Under the pieces are notes generated by a model. The model was not told the origin of the DNA. It worked only from the letters and a program-made list of their open reading frames with translations, and searched no databases. Position numbers and translations under genes: made by a program. This document shows positions 10,986 through 19,627 of a stretch of DNA of 64,000 nucleotides, in pieces. Each line of letters starts with the position of its first letter. The first letter of the stretch is position 1. The stretch spans positions 124,001 through 188,000 of the forward strand of contig NZ_JOEM01000014.1 in the NCBI RefSeq assembly GCF_000718135.1. The letters run 5' to 3'. The DNA is from Streptomyces cyaneofuscatus. Lineage in GTDB: Bacteria > Actinomycetota > Actinomycetes > Streptomycetales > Streptomycetaceae.

Positions 10986-11801
10986 TCAGCCGGCCATGCG
11001 ACGGGTCGCCTCTTCGAGGCGCTCCGCGACGGTGCCGTTGATGATCTCGTCACCGACGCGCACCGAGATCCCGCCGAGGACCGCGGGGTCCACGTCCAGG
11101 TTCAGGTGCATCTCGCGGCCGTACAGCTTGGCGAGAGCGGCGCCGAGGCGCTGCTTCTGCCGGTCGCTGAGCGGCACCGCCGAGGTGACGACGGCGACCG
11201 CGCGGTCGCGGCGCTCCGCGGCGAGCTTGGACAGGGATTCGATCCCTGCCTCCAGGCTACGTCCCCGCGGCTGCGTCACCAGGCGGACGATGATCCGCTC
11301 GGTGACCGGCTGTGCCTTTCCGCCGAGCAGGCTGCGGAGCAGCTCGCTCTTGGCGGCGGCGGTGGCCGTACGGCTGGTGAGCGCGGCACGCAGCTCCTGG
11401 TCGGAGCCGACGATCCGGCCGAACCGGAACAGCTCGTCCTCGACGTCGTCGAGGCCGCCCGCGCGCTGAGCCGCGGTGAGGTCTGCGGTGTTCGCCAGCT
11501 CCTCGACCGAGTCCACCAGGTCACGCGACTGCGACCAGCGGGAGCGGACCAGCCCGGAGACCAGGTCGACGGCTTCGCCGCTGACCTGACCGCTGAGCAG
11601 GCGCGCGGCCAGCTCGGCCTTGCTCTCGCCGCTCTGGGCCGGGTCCGTGAGGACCCGGCGCAGCGAAACCTCGCGGTGGAGCAGCGCGGTGACCGAAGCC
11701 AGATCGTCGGCGAGGGCCGCCGCGTCGACCGACGTGTTGTCGGTCAGCGCGTCGAGCCGCTCACGTGCGGCGGCCAGTGCCTCGCGGCTCGCGCCGTTCA
11801 T
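10986..11801 (-). CDS. atpH: ATP synthase F1 subunit delta
   Basis: The 271-residue peripheral stalk subunit links b to the top of F1. It is longer than the ~180-residue E. coli protein, as expected for Streptomyces. The C-terminal domain has the family pattern [15 protein letters not shown] and [20 protein letters not shown], ending [20 protein letters not shown]. Its ATG overlaps the atpF stop by four bases (ATGA). The N-terminal half is helical and carries an added segment seen in actinobacterial delta proteins, related to the b-delta fusion of mycobacteria. Confidence 0.96.
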   Translation of the reverse strand: MNGASREALAAARERLDALTDNTSVDAAALADDLASVTALLHREVSLRRVLTDPAQSGESKAELAARLLSGQVSGEAVDLVSGLVRSRWSQSRDLVDSVEELANTADLTAAQRAGGLDDVEDELFRFGRIVGSDQELRAALTSRTATAAAKSELLRSLLGGKAQPVTERIIVRLVTQPRGRSLEAGIESLSKLAAERRDRAVAVVTSAVPLSDRQKQRLGAALAKLYGREMHLNLDVDPAVLGGISVRVGDEIINGTVAERLEEATRRMAG

Positions 11802-12334
11802 CGGGCGGCCTCGGCCTTCGCCTCGAGCTCGTCGAGGAAACGGTCGACGGTGCCGCTCTGCCGGGCGTGGTCCTGGAGGGACTCACCGACGAGCTTGCCG
11901 GCCAGGTCGGTGGCGAGCTTGCCCACGTCCTGGCGCAGCGCGGAGGACGCGGCCTTGCGGTCGGCCTCGATCTGGGCGTGGCCGGCGGCGATGATCTCTT
12001 CGCGCTGCCGCTGACCTTCCGCCTTCATCTCCTGGATGATGACGGCACCCTGCTCCTGCGCCTCCTGGCGCAGACGAGCGGCCTCGTGGCGGGCCTCGGC
12101 GAGCTGAGCCTTGTACTGCTCAAGAACGCTCTGAGCCTCGGTCTGAGCCGCTTCAGCCTTCTCGATGCCACCTTCGATCGCCTCGCGACGCTCGTCCAGG
12201 GCCTTGTTGATGGCCGGGAGGAGCTTCTTGTAGAAGACGAAGAAGACAATGCTGAAGCAGATGAGGCCGATAACGATCTCGGGCCAGACCGGAAACAGCG
12301 GTGACTGCGGCTCCTCAGCTGCCAGATGCAACAT
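11798..12334 (-). CDS. atpF: ATP synthase FO subunit b
   Basis: The 178-residue product forms the membrane-anchored peripheral stalk. One membrane helix near residues 20-40 (IVIGLICFSIVFFVFYKKLL) is followed by a long charged helix rich in A, E, Q and R, with no prolines for over a hundred residues, as needed for the stalk coiled coil. It lies between atpE and atpH, overlapping the latter by ATGA. Length is normal. Confidence 0.96.
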   Translation of the reverse strand: MLHLAAEEPQSPLFPVWPEIVIGLICFSIVFFVFYKKLLPAINKALDERREAIEGGIEKAEAAQTEAQSVLEQYKAQLAEARHEAARLRQEAQEQGAVIIQEMKAEGQRQREEIIAAGHAQIEADRKAASSALRQDVGKLATDLAGKLVGESLQDHARQSGTVDRFLDELEAKAEAAR

Positions 12335-12375
12335 GGTGGACCTTTCGTCGAAAACGTATCGTCAGGTCGCCTGGA

Positions 12376-12660
<285 letters not shown>

Positions 12661-12693
12661 CTAGGGGGTGTCCGGGTGGTGGCCCGGGTGTCC

Positions 12694-13509
12694 TCAGTGC
12701 GCTTCTTCGAGCGCCTGGGACAAGTACGTGGCGGTCAGCACGGTGAACACGTAGGCCTGCAGCGCCTGGATGAACATCTCGAAGACGGTCAGGGCCAGCG
12801 TGACGGCGAACGACGCGGTGGCGTACACGGTGCCGAGCACGGTGCCGAGCATGTACCAGGTCGCGATCGTGAAGACCAGAATGAGGATGTGACCCGCGAA
12901 CATGTTCGCGAAGAGCCGGACCGCCAGCGTGAAGGGGCGCACGAAGATGTTCGAGACGAACTCGATCGGCGTCAAGATCACGTAGATCGGCTTGGGCAGG
13001 CCGCTCGGCACGCACAGGTTGCGGATACCGCCGACGAAGCCGTTGTTCCGGAAGGTCACGGACATGTAGACGACCCAAACCAGCAGGGCCAGTCCGACCG
13101 GGTAGGCGATGAGCGAGGTCACCGGGAACTGTGCGAGCGGGATGATCGCCCACAGGTTCATCACCCAGATGAAGAAGAAGAGCGACACCAGCAGCGGGAC
13201 AAAGGGCTCGCCCTTCTTGCCGATGATCTCCTTGGCGATGCCTCGGTGCACGAAGTCGTAGAGGATCTCGGCGATCGACTGCAGCTTGCCGGGAACGACC
13301 TTGGGCTTGGAGAAGCCGGCCCAGAACAGGCTCACGATGACGATCGTTCCGATGATCGCCAGCAGCATCGGCTTGTTGAAGTCGACCGGACCGATACTGA
13401 AGATCGGGTCGAAGATGAACGACCACGCGCTCGGGGCTGGGAATCCGCACGAGCCCTGGAACAGGTGGCAGTCAACCTCGAAGGCGAGCGTCTGGGCGTC
13501 AGCAGTCAC
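12694..13509 (-). CDS. atpB: ATP synthase FO subunit a
   Basis: The 271-residue membrane subunit forms the two proton half-channels. About five to six membrane helices are seen. The essential Arg lies in FTLAVRLFANMFAGH, and the C-terminal helix has the conserved E/Q pattern (VFEMFIQALQAYVF). GTG 13509 is chosen because AAGGAG lies six bases upstream; ATG 13527 would place that site inside the gene. A ~200-base spacer separates it from atpI. Confidence 0.96.
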   Translation of the reverse strand: MTADAQTLAFEVDCHLFQGSCGFPAPSAWSFIFDPIFSIGPVDFNKPMLLAIIGTIVIVSLFWAGFSKPKVVPGKLQSIAEILYDFVHRGIAKEIIGKKGEPFVPLLVSLFFFIWVMNLWAIIPLAQFPVTSLIAYPVGLALLVWVVYMSVTFRNNGFVGGIRNLCVPSGLPKPIYVILTPIEFVSNIFVRPFTLAVRLFANMFAGHILILVFTIATWYMLGTVLGTVYATASFAVTLALTVFEMFIQALQAYVFTVLTATYLSQALEEAH

Positions 13510-13727
13510 CAGGAGCTCCTTCTGCATGGCGCATGGATACGGCTACCTCGTTGTATCGGAGCGGCTGGCAGCCGCAGGTCGGCACCGGACTGGTTCTTAC
13601 GGTGAGGAGGCGGCGGCCGGGCCCGAAGCCTCGCGATGAATCAGGCGACAGCCGTGTTGTCCGCGCCCGCAGTACCGCAACCGAGACCGGACGATAGCAG
13701 CATGTCGAACAGGGCTTTATCCCGGCC

Positions 13728-14168
13728 CTACTGGTCATGCTTCCCCTTGGTTCCACCCGGGGCGTTCCGGCTCTCCGCCTCCGGATCGACGTACAGGGTC
13801 TTGCTCCTGGCGTGCAGCACGGTCTGCGTGATGATCCAGGTGATCACCGAGGCGACCAGCGTGAGGGCGAAGACCTGGAGATCGAAGAGAGTGGTGTTCC
13901 TGATAGCCATGATCAGGCCGAGCAGGAGCACCAGTTGGACCGAGTAGACCAGCAGCCCCATGCCCTGGAAAAGGTGCGGCATCGACTTGGCGACCCACTG
14001 CAACGCCAACTGTCCGAGGGCCATGAAGAGAATGACCACCACGCAGCCCACGACAGCGCCGATCGCTCCCTTGCCGCCGGCGACGAGCCCGCCGACAAGC
14101 GTGGCGATGGCTCCCACCGCGGCGGTGGGGGTGGCGATGCGCAGTACTTCGCGCATGTCGGACTGCAT
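13728..14168 (-). CDS. atpI: ATP synthase-associated AtpI-like membrane protein
   Basis: The 146-residue protein has four membrane helices (about residues 12-32, 35-58, 70-92 and 98-120) and a charged C-terminal tail. It is the first gene of the atp operon, where AtpI/Orf1 proteins assist c-ring assembly and possibly Mg2+ supply in other bacteria. Sequence is poorly conserved in this family, so the call rests mostly on position and topology. ATG 14168 has GGAG eight bases upstream; ATG 14156 is also possible. Confidence 0.88.
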   Translation of the reverse strand: MQSDMREVLRIATPTAAVGAIATLVGGLVAGGKGAIGAVVGCVVVILFMALGQLALQWVAKSMPHLFQGMGLLVYSVQLVLLLGLIMAIRNTTLFDLQVFALTLVASVITWIITQTVLHARSKTLYVDPEAESRNAPGGTKGKHDQ

Positions 14169-14296
14169 GGCGGCAGCTCCACTGGTCTGAGGGAGGAATG
14201 GGGCGTCGTCATGGACGAGCTTAGGCCCGGTCCGCGAGGCGGTTTTACGGGTACGAGGACCGTCTCACCAGGATCCTTCGGCTCCGCCACCGGGTC

Positions 14297-14314
14297 TCGT
14301 GAACGGTATCACAA
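14297..14314. promoter_or_regulatory. Candidate Rex (redox) operator upstream of atpI
   Basis: TCGTGAACGGTATCACAA matches the Streptomyces Rex consensus TTGTGAANNNNTTCACAA at 12 of 14 defined positions. It lies 129 bases before the atpI start. Rex senses the NADH/NAD+ ratio and represses respiratory genes; control of the ATP synthase operon by Rex in streptomycetes fits. Confidence 0.6.
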
Positions 14315-14342
14315 ACTATTTGATGAGGTCTTTACCTGGAAA

Positions 14343-14360
14343 GTGTGCCAACTGTCACAC
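14343..14360. promoter_or_regulatory. Imperfect palindrome GTGTG-N8-CACAC
   Basis: GTGTGCCAACTGTCACAC is symmetric in 14 of 18 positions and lies 29 bases upstream of the Rex-like site, in AT-richer DNA where the atp promoter should be. It may be a second regulator site. No convincing -35/-10 pair was found. Confidence 0.35.
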
Positions 14361-14489
14361 GTGAGAGTTAGTCCGCGCGCCTGAGCGCGAAAGGGGGCGA
14401 CTTGTCTGCTATTGGGATACTTCCAACCTGGCGCGAAGACCATCAGGACGAGTGAGCGGCTGCAGAGCACCGCCGACGCCGGACACGAC

Positions 14490-14519
14490 GATCGGCGGCT
14501 GCCGAAGCAGCCGCCGATC
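14490..14519 (-). terminator. Terminator hairpin of the small secreted protein gene
   Basis: GATCGGCGGCTGC (14490-14502) pairs perfectly with GCAGCCGCCGATC (14507-14519) around a CGAA tetraloop, 29 bases after the stop codon. There is no T-run, as usual for high-GC actinobacterial terminators. It insulates the atp operon from this gene. Confidence 0.8.
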
Positions 14520-14548
14520 AACCCGTTGCGTTCAGTCTCGGGTGAAGG

Positions 14549-14977
14549 TCAGGAGAACTTGACCTTCCCCTCGATCGTGGAGGCCCCTCCGGCCCAACTG
14601 CGGCCGGCCTGCACGCGGAAGCACGTCCCCTTCTTCACCGACTTGTCGAAGGTGTAGTACTCCCCTTTCTTCTTCTTGAAGTCCTTCCACCCCGTCAGCG
14701 ACTTCCAGTCCTTGCCGCACGTGATCAGACGAACGCCGATCGCGTGGTTGAACGTCTTCTTGGTGATGGTGTACTTGACCTTTCCGGTCTTCTTCCCCTT
14801 CTTGAACTTCTCCGGGGATTCCTTCTTCTCCAGCGGACTGGTGGCAACGGTGAACTTCTTCGTCGCCTTGGCCTCGATCGACTGCGCAGCGGGAGACTCC
14901 GCAGCCTGGGCGACCCCCGCCCCGAGCAGACCGCTCACCATCACAGCCGATACGGCTATACCCATGAATTTACGCAC
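14549..14977 (-). CDS. Small secreted Lys-rich protein of unknown function
   Basis: The 142-residue protein starts at GTG 14977, with GAGGGGG five bases upstream. It has a signal peptide (residues 1-29, ending GAGVAQAAES). The mature part is very basic and Lys-rich (KKFKKGKKTGK-like runs), with two Cys about 50 residues apart (ITCGKDW and KGTCFRV) that could form a disulfide after export, and aromatic-rich C-terminal strands. GC content is clearly lower than in neighbouring genes. I do not recognise the family. It sits alone between the atp promoter and the WecA-like gene, with its own terminator. Confidence 0.75.
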   Translation of the reverse strand: MRKFMGIAVSAVMVSGLLGAGVAQAAESPAAQSIEAKATKKFTVATSPLEKKESPEKFKKGKKTGKVKYTITKKTFNHAIGVRLITCGKDWKSLTGWKDFKKKKGEYYTFDKSVKKGTCFRVQAGRSWAGGASTIEGKVKFS

Positions 14978-15253
14978 TGCTTCCCCCTCAATAGCTTTGC
15001 TGATTGACAGCCCTGCCCTGGTCACGGGCACGACAGGAAGGGACGCTAGTTGGCACGGCCGGACAGCTGCAAACAAGATTCCGGGAAATCCTCCAGGCGC
15101 GCGCAGAGGAATGTCCTATTCCTCAATTGCGTCGAGCCTCTACCAAGAGGCCCGCGCAAACGAGATCGACATACGTGCTGATCAAGGACGTGATCACAGA
15201 GGTGCGAGGAGTTGCGGTACGCAAATCAGCCAATCCTCAGACGATCCGAATCG

Positions 15254-16633
15254 TCAGCGCGAGGAGTCGATCGAGCGGCGCTCAGGGAAACGCGAACGGG
15301 CGCCGATCGCGGTCGCCCCGTTGACGCCGGACACCCCGACCGCCACAGGAGCCCGTTCGGGGCTCTCCTCGCCCATCTGAGCGTCTTCCGGGGCCTGTTG
15401 GGCCCCGGAGGTCACGAGCTCCGGCTTCTCCTCGTACGCGGGGGAGGAAGCCTGCTCCGGGGCGGGGCGGCGGTAGCGCGGCGGGACGAAGCGGTTGGCC
15501 CAGTGCGGGGTGCGGGGGGTGAAGCGCGGCATCAGCAGGAGGACCAGGCCCACCGCGCTCGCCGCAATGATCACGAAGACGATCCACATCGAGGCCGAGT
15601 GCACCGAGTAGCCGACGGCGCCGAAGGCGATCAGGGCCGACCAGAAGTACATGATCAGCACGGCCCGGCTGTGCGAGTGGCCGATCTCCAGCAGGCGGTG
15701 GTGCAGGTGGCCCCGGTCGGCGGCGAACGGCGACTGGCCGTTCCAGGTGCGCCGGACGATGGCCAGGATCAGGTCCGCGGCCGGGATGGCGATGATCGTC
15801 AGCGGCAGCACCAGCGGGATGAAGACCGGGAGCATCGCGTGGGTGGCCCCGCGCTCGCTGCCCTGGAAGAAGATCTGCATGCTGTCCGGGTCGACCTGGC
15901 CGGTGATCGAGATCGCGCCCGCCGCCAGCACCAGGCCGATCAGCATCGAGCCCGAGTCCCCCATGAAGATCCGCGCCGGATGCATGTTGTGCGGCAGGAA
16001 GCCGATGCACATGCCCATCAGGATCGCCGCGAACAGCGTCGCGGGGGCCGCCGCCTCGATCCCGTACCCCATCCAGAGGCGGTAGGCGTAGAGGAAGAAC
16101 GCCGTCGAGGCGATGCACACCATGCCCGCCGCGAGCCCGTCCAGGCCGTCGACGAAGTTGACCGCGTTGATCGTGATGACGACCAGCGCCACCGTGAGGA
16201 GCGTGCCCTGCCACTGGGTGAGGGCGACCGTGCCGATGCCGGGGATCGGCAGCCACAGGATCGTGAGGCCCTGGATGACCATCACGGCGGCGGCGATCAT
16301 CTGGCCGCCGAGCTTGATCAGGGCGTCGATCTCGAACTTGTCGTCGAGCACGCCGATCAGCCAGATCAGGGCGGCGCCGGAGAGCAACGCCCTTGGCTCG
16401 TTGGAGAGTTCGAAGACACCCTTCAGGTTGAAGAGGTGGTCGGCGACGATCAGTCCCGCACACAGTCCACCGAACATGGCGATCCCACCGAGCCGGGGTG
16501 TCGGCTCCCGGTGGACGTCGCGCGCACGGATCGCGGGCATCGCCCCGACCGCGATGGCGAACTTACGCACCGGTCCGGTCAGCAGATAGGTCACCGCTGC
16601 CGTGACACAGAGCGTCAGCAGGTAATCACGCAC
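15254..16633 (-). CDS. Undecaprenyl-phosphate sugar-1-phosphate transferase (WecA/MraY family)
   Basis: This polytopic enzyme transfers a sugar-1-phosphate, probably GlcNAc, from a UDP-sugar to undecaprenyl phosphate. That is the first step of wall polymer or linkage-unit synthesis at the inner membrane face. Family motifs are all visible: the DD motif in GVLDDKFEIDAL, NFVDGLDGLAAG, and FMGDSGSM, with about ten membrane helices. The C-terminal ~90 residues are hydrophilic, with a Pro/Arg/Glu-rich cytoplasmic tail. GTG 16633 is preferred by similarity (protein begins RDYLLTLCVTAAV); GTG 16645 is possible. It is conserved next to glyA and the atp operon in Streptomyces. Confidence 0.93.
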   Translation of the reverse strand: MRDYLLTLCVTAAVTYLLTGPVRKFAIAVGAMPAIRARDVHREPTPRLGGIAMFGGLCAGLIVADHLFNLKGVFELSNEPRALLSGAALIWLIGVLDDKFEIDALIKLGGQMIAAAVMVIQGLTILWLPIPGIGTVALTQWQGTLLTVALVVITINAVNFVDGLDGLAAGMVCIASTAFFLYAYRLWMGYGIEAAAPATLFAAILMGMCIGFLPHNMHPARIFMGDSGSMLIGLVLAAGAISITGQVDPDSMQIFFQGSERGATHAMLPVFIPLVLPLTIIAIPAADLILAIVRRTWNGQSPFAADRGHLHHRLLEIGHSHSRAVLIMYFWSALIAFGAVGYSVHSASMWIVFVIIAASAVGLVLLLMPRFTPRTPHWANRFVPPRYRRPAPEQASSPAYEEKPELVTSGAQQAPEDAQMGEESPERAPVAVGVSGVNGATAIGARSRFPERRSIDSSR

Positions 16634-16800
16634 GGGCTGCCCCACAGAATTCGCCGGCCATCCAAAACCCACACCCTAGTCTCAGGAACAAGGACTCCAC
16701 GGTACGGGTGATGGTTGCACAGGGTTCGTCTGCCCCGGATACGCCGGAGCCCCACTCCGGAAACGGTCCGGGCGACTACACCGGGTACGGCGGATCGCAG

Positions 16801-18093
16801 CTACTGCGGGTACGGCGGATTGCGCGCGGCCAGTTCCCGGACCTCCGCCGCGACCGGGCTCACATCGCCCGGCTCCCGGACCGCCGCCCCGAACAGCGCC
16901 GCGATCCGCGCCATGTCCCCCTCGTCCATGCCCTGCGTGGTGACGGCGGCCGTCCCCAGCCGGATGCCCCGGGCCTCCCCGTACGGCAGCGCACAGGTGT
17001 CCAGGACCATGCCGGCCGCCGACAGCCGCTCGCGGGCGGTACGGCCGTCGACGCCCAGCGGGGCCGGGTCCGCCACGATGATGTGGGTGTCCGTGCCGCC
17101 CGTCGTCACCTCGAAGCCCTCGGCCTCAAGACCCGCCGCCAGCACCCGGGCGTGCGCGACCACCTGGTGCGCGTACAGCGTGTACGCCGGTGTCTCCGCC
17201 TCCCCGAACGCGACCGCCTTCGCCGCCACCGTGTGCATCTGCGCGCCGCCCTGGGTGAAGGGGAACACCGCGCGGTCGATCCGCTCGGCCAGCTCCGCGC
17301 CGCACAGGATCATCCCGCCGCGCGGTCCACGCAGCACCTTGTGCGTGGTGGCGCAGACCACGTCCGCGTACGGGACCGGGCTCGGCGCCGCTCCCCCGGC
17401 GATCAGCCCCATCGGGTGGGCGGCATCGGCGATCAGATACGCGCCCACCTCGTCGGCGATCTCCCGGAACAGCTCGTAGTCAGGGTGGCGGGGGTAGGAG
17501 ATCGAGCCGCAGACGATCGCCTTGGGGCGGCGGGCGCGGGCCAGGGCGCGGAGCCGGGGGTAGTCGATGAGCCCGGTCGTCGGGTCCACCCCGTAGCCGA
17601 CGAAGTCGAACCAGCGGCCGGAGAAGTTGCCGGGTGCCCCGTGGGTGAGGTGTCCCCCGTACGGGAGTCCCATCGCGAGCACAGTGTCCCCCGGGCGCAG
17701 CAGTGCGGCGTAGGCGGCGAGGACGGCCGATGAGCCGGAGTGCGGCTGGACGTTGGCGTGTTCGGCGCCGAAGAGGGCGGTGGCGCGGCGCACCGCGATG
17801 CGCTCGGCGGCGTCCGCGTGTTCGCAGCCGCCGTGGTGGCGGGCGCCCGGGTACCCCTCGGCGTACTTGTTGGCGAGCGGGGAGCCGAGGGCGGCCAGGA
17901 CCGCGGGCGAGGTGAAGTTCTCGGCGGCGATCAGCTGGAGGGTTGAAGCCTGCCGGTTCCGCTCGGAGAGCAGGACCCCGGCGATCTCCGGGTCCTGGCG
18001 GAGCAGGGCACCGAAGTCCTGGGGCAGGGCCTCGGACGCGGCCGGCACGGCTGCGGGGACGGGTGCGGGAGCTGCGGGAGAGGTGACCGGCAT
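16801..18093 (-). CDS. glyA: Serine hydroxymethyltransferase
   Basis: The 430-residue PLP enzyme interconverts serine and glycine, loading tetrahydrofolate with a one-carbon unit. The N-terminal LIAAENFTSPAVLAALGS, the GHLTHG-like loop, DAAHPMGLIAGG and the PLP-lysine segment TTHKVLRGPRGG are all present. An extra ~25-residue Ala/Pro-rich N-terminal extension precedes the conserved part. Streptomycetes often carry two glyA genes; this copy next to Sua5 and WecA looks like the second, more divergent one. The C-terminus is also somewhat short. Confidence 0.93.
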   Translation of the reverse strand: MPVTSPAAPAPVPAAVPAASEALPQDFGALLRQDPEIAGVLLSERNRQASTLQLIAAENFTSPAVLAALGSPLANKYAEGYPGARHHGGCEHADAAERIAVRRATALFGAEHANVQPHSGSSAVLAAYAALLRPGDTVLAMGLPYGGHLTHGAPGNFSGRWFDFVGYGVDPTTGLIDYPRLRALARARRPKAIVCGSISYPRHPDYELFREIADEVGAYLIADAAHPMGLIAGGAAPSPVPYADVVCATTHKVLRGPRGGMILCGAELAERIDRAVFPFTQGGAQMHTVAAKAVAFGEAETPAYTLYAHQVVAHARVLAAGLEAEGFEVTTGGTDTHIIVADPAPLGVDGRTARERLSAAGMVLDTCALPYGEARGIRLGTAAVTTQGMDEGDMARIAALFGAAVREPGDVSPVAAEVRELAARNPPYPQ

Positions 18094-18289
18094 GGGACGG
18101 CTCCGGGCCTGGAGGAGGGTGTGCCGGCGAGGGGGCCGGTGTCAGCTCCAATGTAGGCCGGGGCGGGGCGGTGTGCCCGCTGTCGCGGCGCCCCGTACGC
18201 CGGTCGGCGCACCGGGCGTACCGGTCGCACCGGCGCTCGGTACGGAGCGCGTACGGGCATCGGCGCACCGTACGGCGCGCGCGAGGCCG

Positions 18290-18931
18290 TCAGTGCGGCG
18301 CGCGTACGCCCGTGAGCGCCGTGACCACCGGGTCGAGCGCCTGGTTGATCTCGTCGCCGATGGAGCGGAAGAAGGTAATGGGCGCGCCGTACGGGTCGTA
18401 GACCTCGTCCGCCTCGGCGGTCGGGGCCAGCAGCCAGCCGCGCAGGGCGGCGGCGGCGCGGACCAGGGCGCGGGCGCGCTCGACGACGCCCTCGTCGAGC
18501 GGGTCGGGCAGGGTGGCGGGGTCTATCGCCCGCACCAGCCGGGTGAACTCCTTGAGCGTGAAGGTGCGCAGGCCCGCGGAGTGGCCCATGGAGATGACCT
18601 GGGCGCGGTGGTCGCGGGTGGCGGTGAGGACGAGGTCGGCGCGGATCACGTGCTCGTCGAGCAGCTCGCGGCCGACGAAGCCGGTGGCGTCCGCGCCGAA
18701 GTCGGCCAGGACGACCTCGGCGTTGGCCTCCATGGGGGCACCCTCATGGCCCCAGGTGCCCGCGCTCTCCACGATCAGGCCGCCGCTGAGCGGGTCGCCG
18801 AGGCGGCCCACCAGGGCATGGCGGGTCAGCCGCTCGGTGATCGGTGAGCGGCAGACGTTGCCGGTGCTGACGTGGAGGATGCGGAAGGTGTCGGTCCGCC
18901 CCGCTATGCCACGCCCCTCGGGCGCGGTCAA
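18290..18931 (-). CDS. Low-molecular-weight PTP-like protein lacking the nucleophilic Cys
   Basis: The 213-residue protein has the fold signature of low-molecular-weight tyrosine phosphatases, but the P-loop reads STGNVCRSP where active enzymes have C-T-G-N-x-C-R-S. The first Cys, the nucleophile, is Ser (AGC codon). The second Cys and the phosphate-binding Arg are kept, as is a DPYG motif near the C-terminus resembling the general-acid loop. It starts at TTG 18931, sharing TTGA with the Sua5 stop, so the pair is coupled. Catalysis by the usual route is unlikely; it may bind phosphorylated ligands, or the second Cys may have taken over. Confidence 0.85.
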   Translation of the reverse strand: MTAPEGRGIAGRTDTFRILHVSTGNVCRSPITERLTRHALVGRLGDPLSGGLIVESAGTWGHEGAPMEANAEVVLADFGADATGFVGRELLDEHVIRADLVLTATRDHRAQVISMGHSAGLRTFTLKEFTRLVRAIDPATLPDPLDEGVVERARALVRAAAALRGWLLAPTAEADEVYDPYGAPITFFRSIGDEINQALDPVVTALTGVRAPH

Positions 18932-19575
18932 TTGGCCACCTCGAGGTCGGGGACCACCTTGCGCAGCTCCTCGACGGAGAGCGCACCGGCCCGCAGGAGG
19001 ACCGGGACTGCGCCGGTGACGTCGACGATGGAGGACGGCACGATGCCGGGGGTCGGGCCGCCGTCGAGGTAGACGGAGACGGAGTCGCCGAGCATGCCCT
19101 GGGCGGCGTCGCAGTCCTCGGGCGAGGGGTGTCCGGTGAGGTTGGCGCTGGAGACGGCCATCGGGCCGACCTCGGTCAGCAGCTCGATGGCGACGGGGTG
19201 CAGCGGCATCCGGATGGCGACGGTGCCCCGGGTGTCGCCGAGGTCCCACTGGAGCGAGGGCTGGTGCCTGGCGACCAGGGTGAGGGCGCCGGGCCAGAAG
19301 GCGTCGACCAGCTCCCAGGCCTGCTCGGAGAAGTCGGTGACCAGGCCGTGCAGGGTGTTCGGGGAGCCGATGAGGACGGGGGTGGGCATGTTGCGGCCGC
19401 GCCCCTTGGCGTCCAGCAGGTCGGCGACGCCCTCGGCGCTGAAGGCGTCCGCACCGATCCCGTACACGGTGTCGGTGGGCAGCACGACCAGTTCGCCTCG
19501 GCGGATCGCGGAGGCGGCCTCGCGCAGCCCCGTGGTCCGGTCGGTGGCGTCGTTGCAGTCGTATCGCCGTGCCAT
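18928..19575 (-). CDS. L-threonylcarbamoyladenylate synthase (Sua5/YrdC family)
   Basis: The 215-residue enzyme makes threonylcarbamoyl-AMP from threonine, bicarbonate and ATP, the first step of t6A37 tRNA modification. The YrdC signature is clear: GELVVLPTDTVYGIGADA near the N-terminus, KGRGRNMPTPVLIG in the middle and S-S-A-N-L-T-G-H-P-S later, followed by PSSIVDVTG. It lacks the extra Sua5 C-terminal domain. It lies between prmC and the LMW-PTP-like gene, a conserved group with prfA and rpmE linked to translation. Confidence 0.93.
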   Translation of the reverse strand: MARRYDCNDATDRTTGLREAASAIRRGELVVLPTDTVYGIGADAFSAEGVADLLDAKGRGRNMPTPVLIGSPNTLHGLVTDFSEQAWELVDAFWPGALTLVARHQPSLQWDLGDTRGTVAIRMPLHPVAIELLTEVGPMAVSSANLTGHPSPEDCDAAQGMLGDSVSVYLDGGPTPGIVPSSIVDVTGAVPVLLRAGALSVEELRKVVPDLEVAN

Positions 19576-19627
19576 CAGCCGGCCTCCTCGAGCGTGTACG
19601 GGTACGGGGTGTGGCGTCGGGGGCCGG

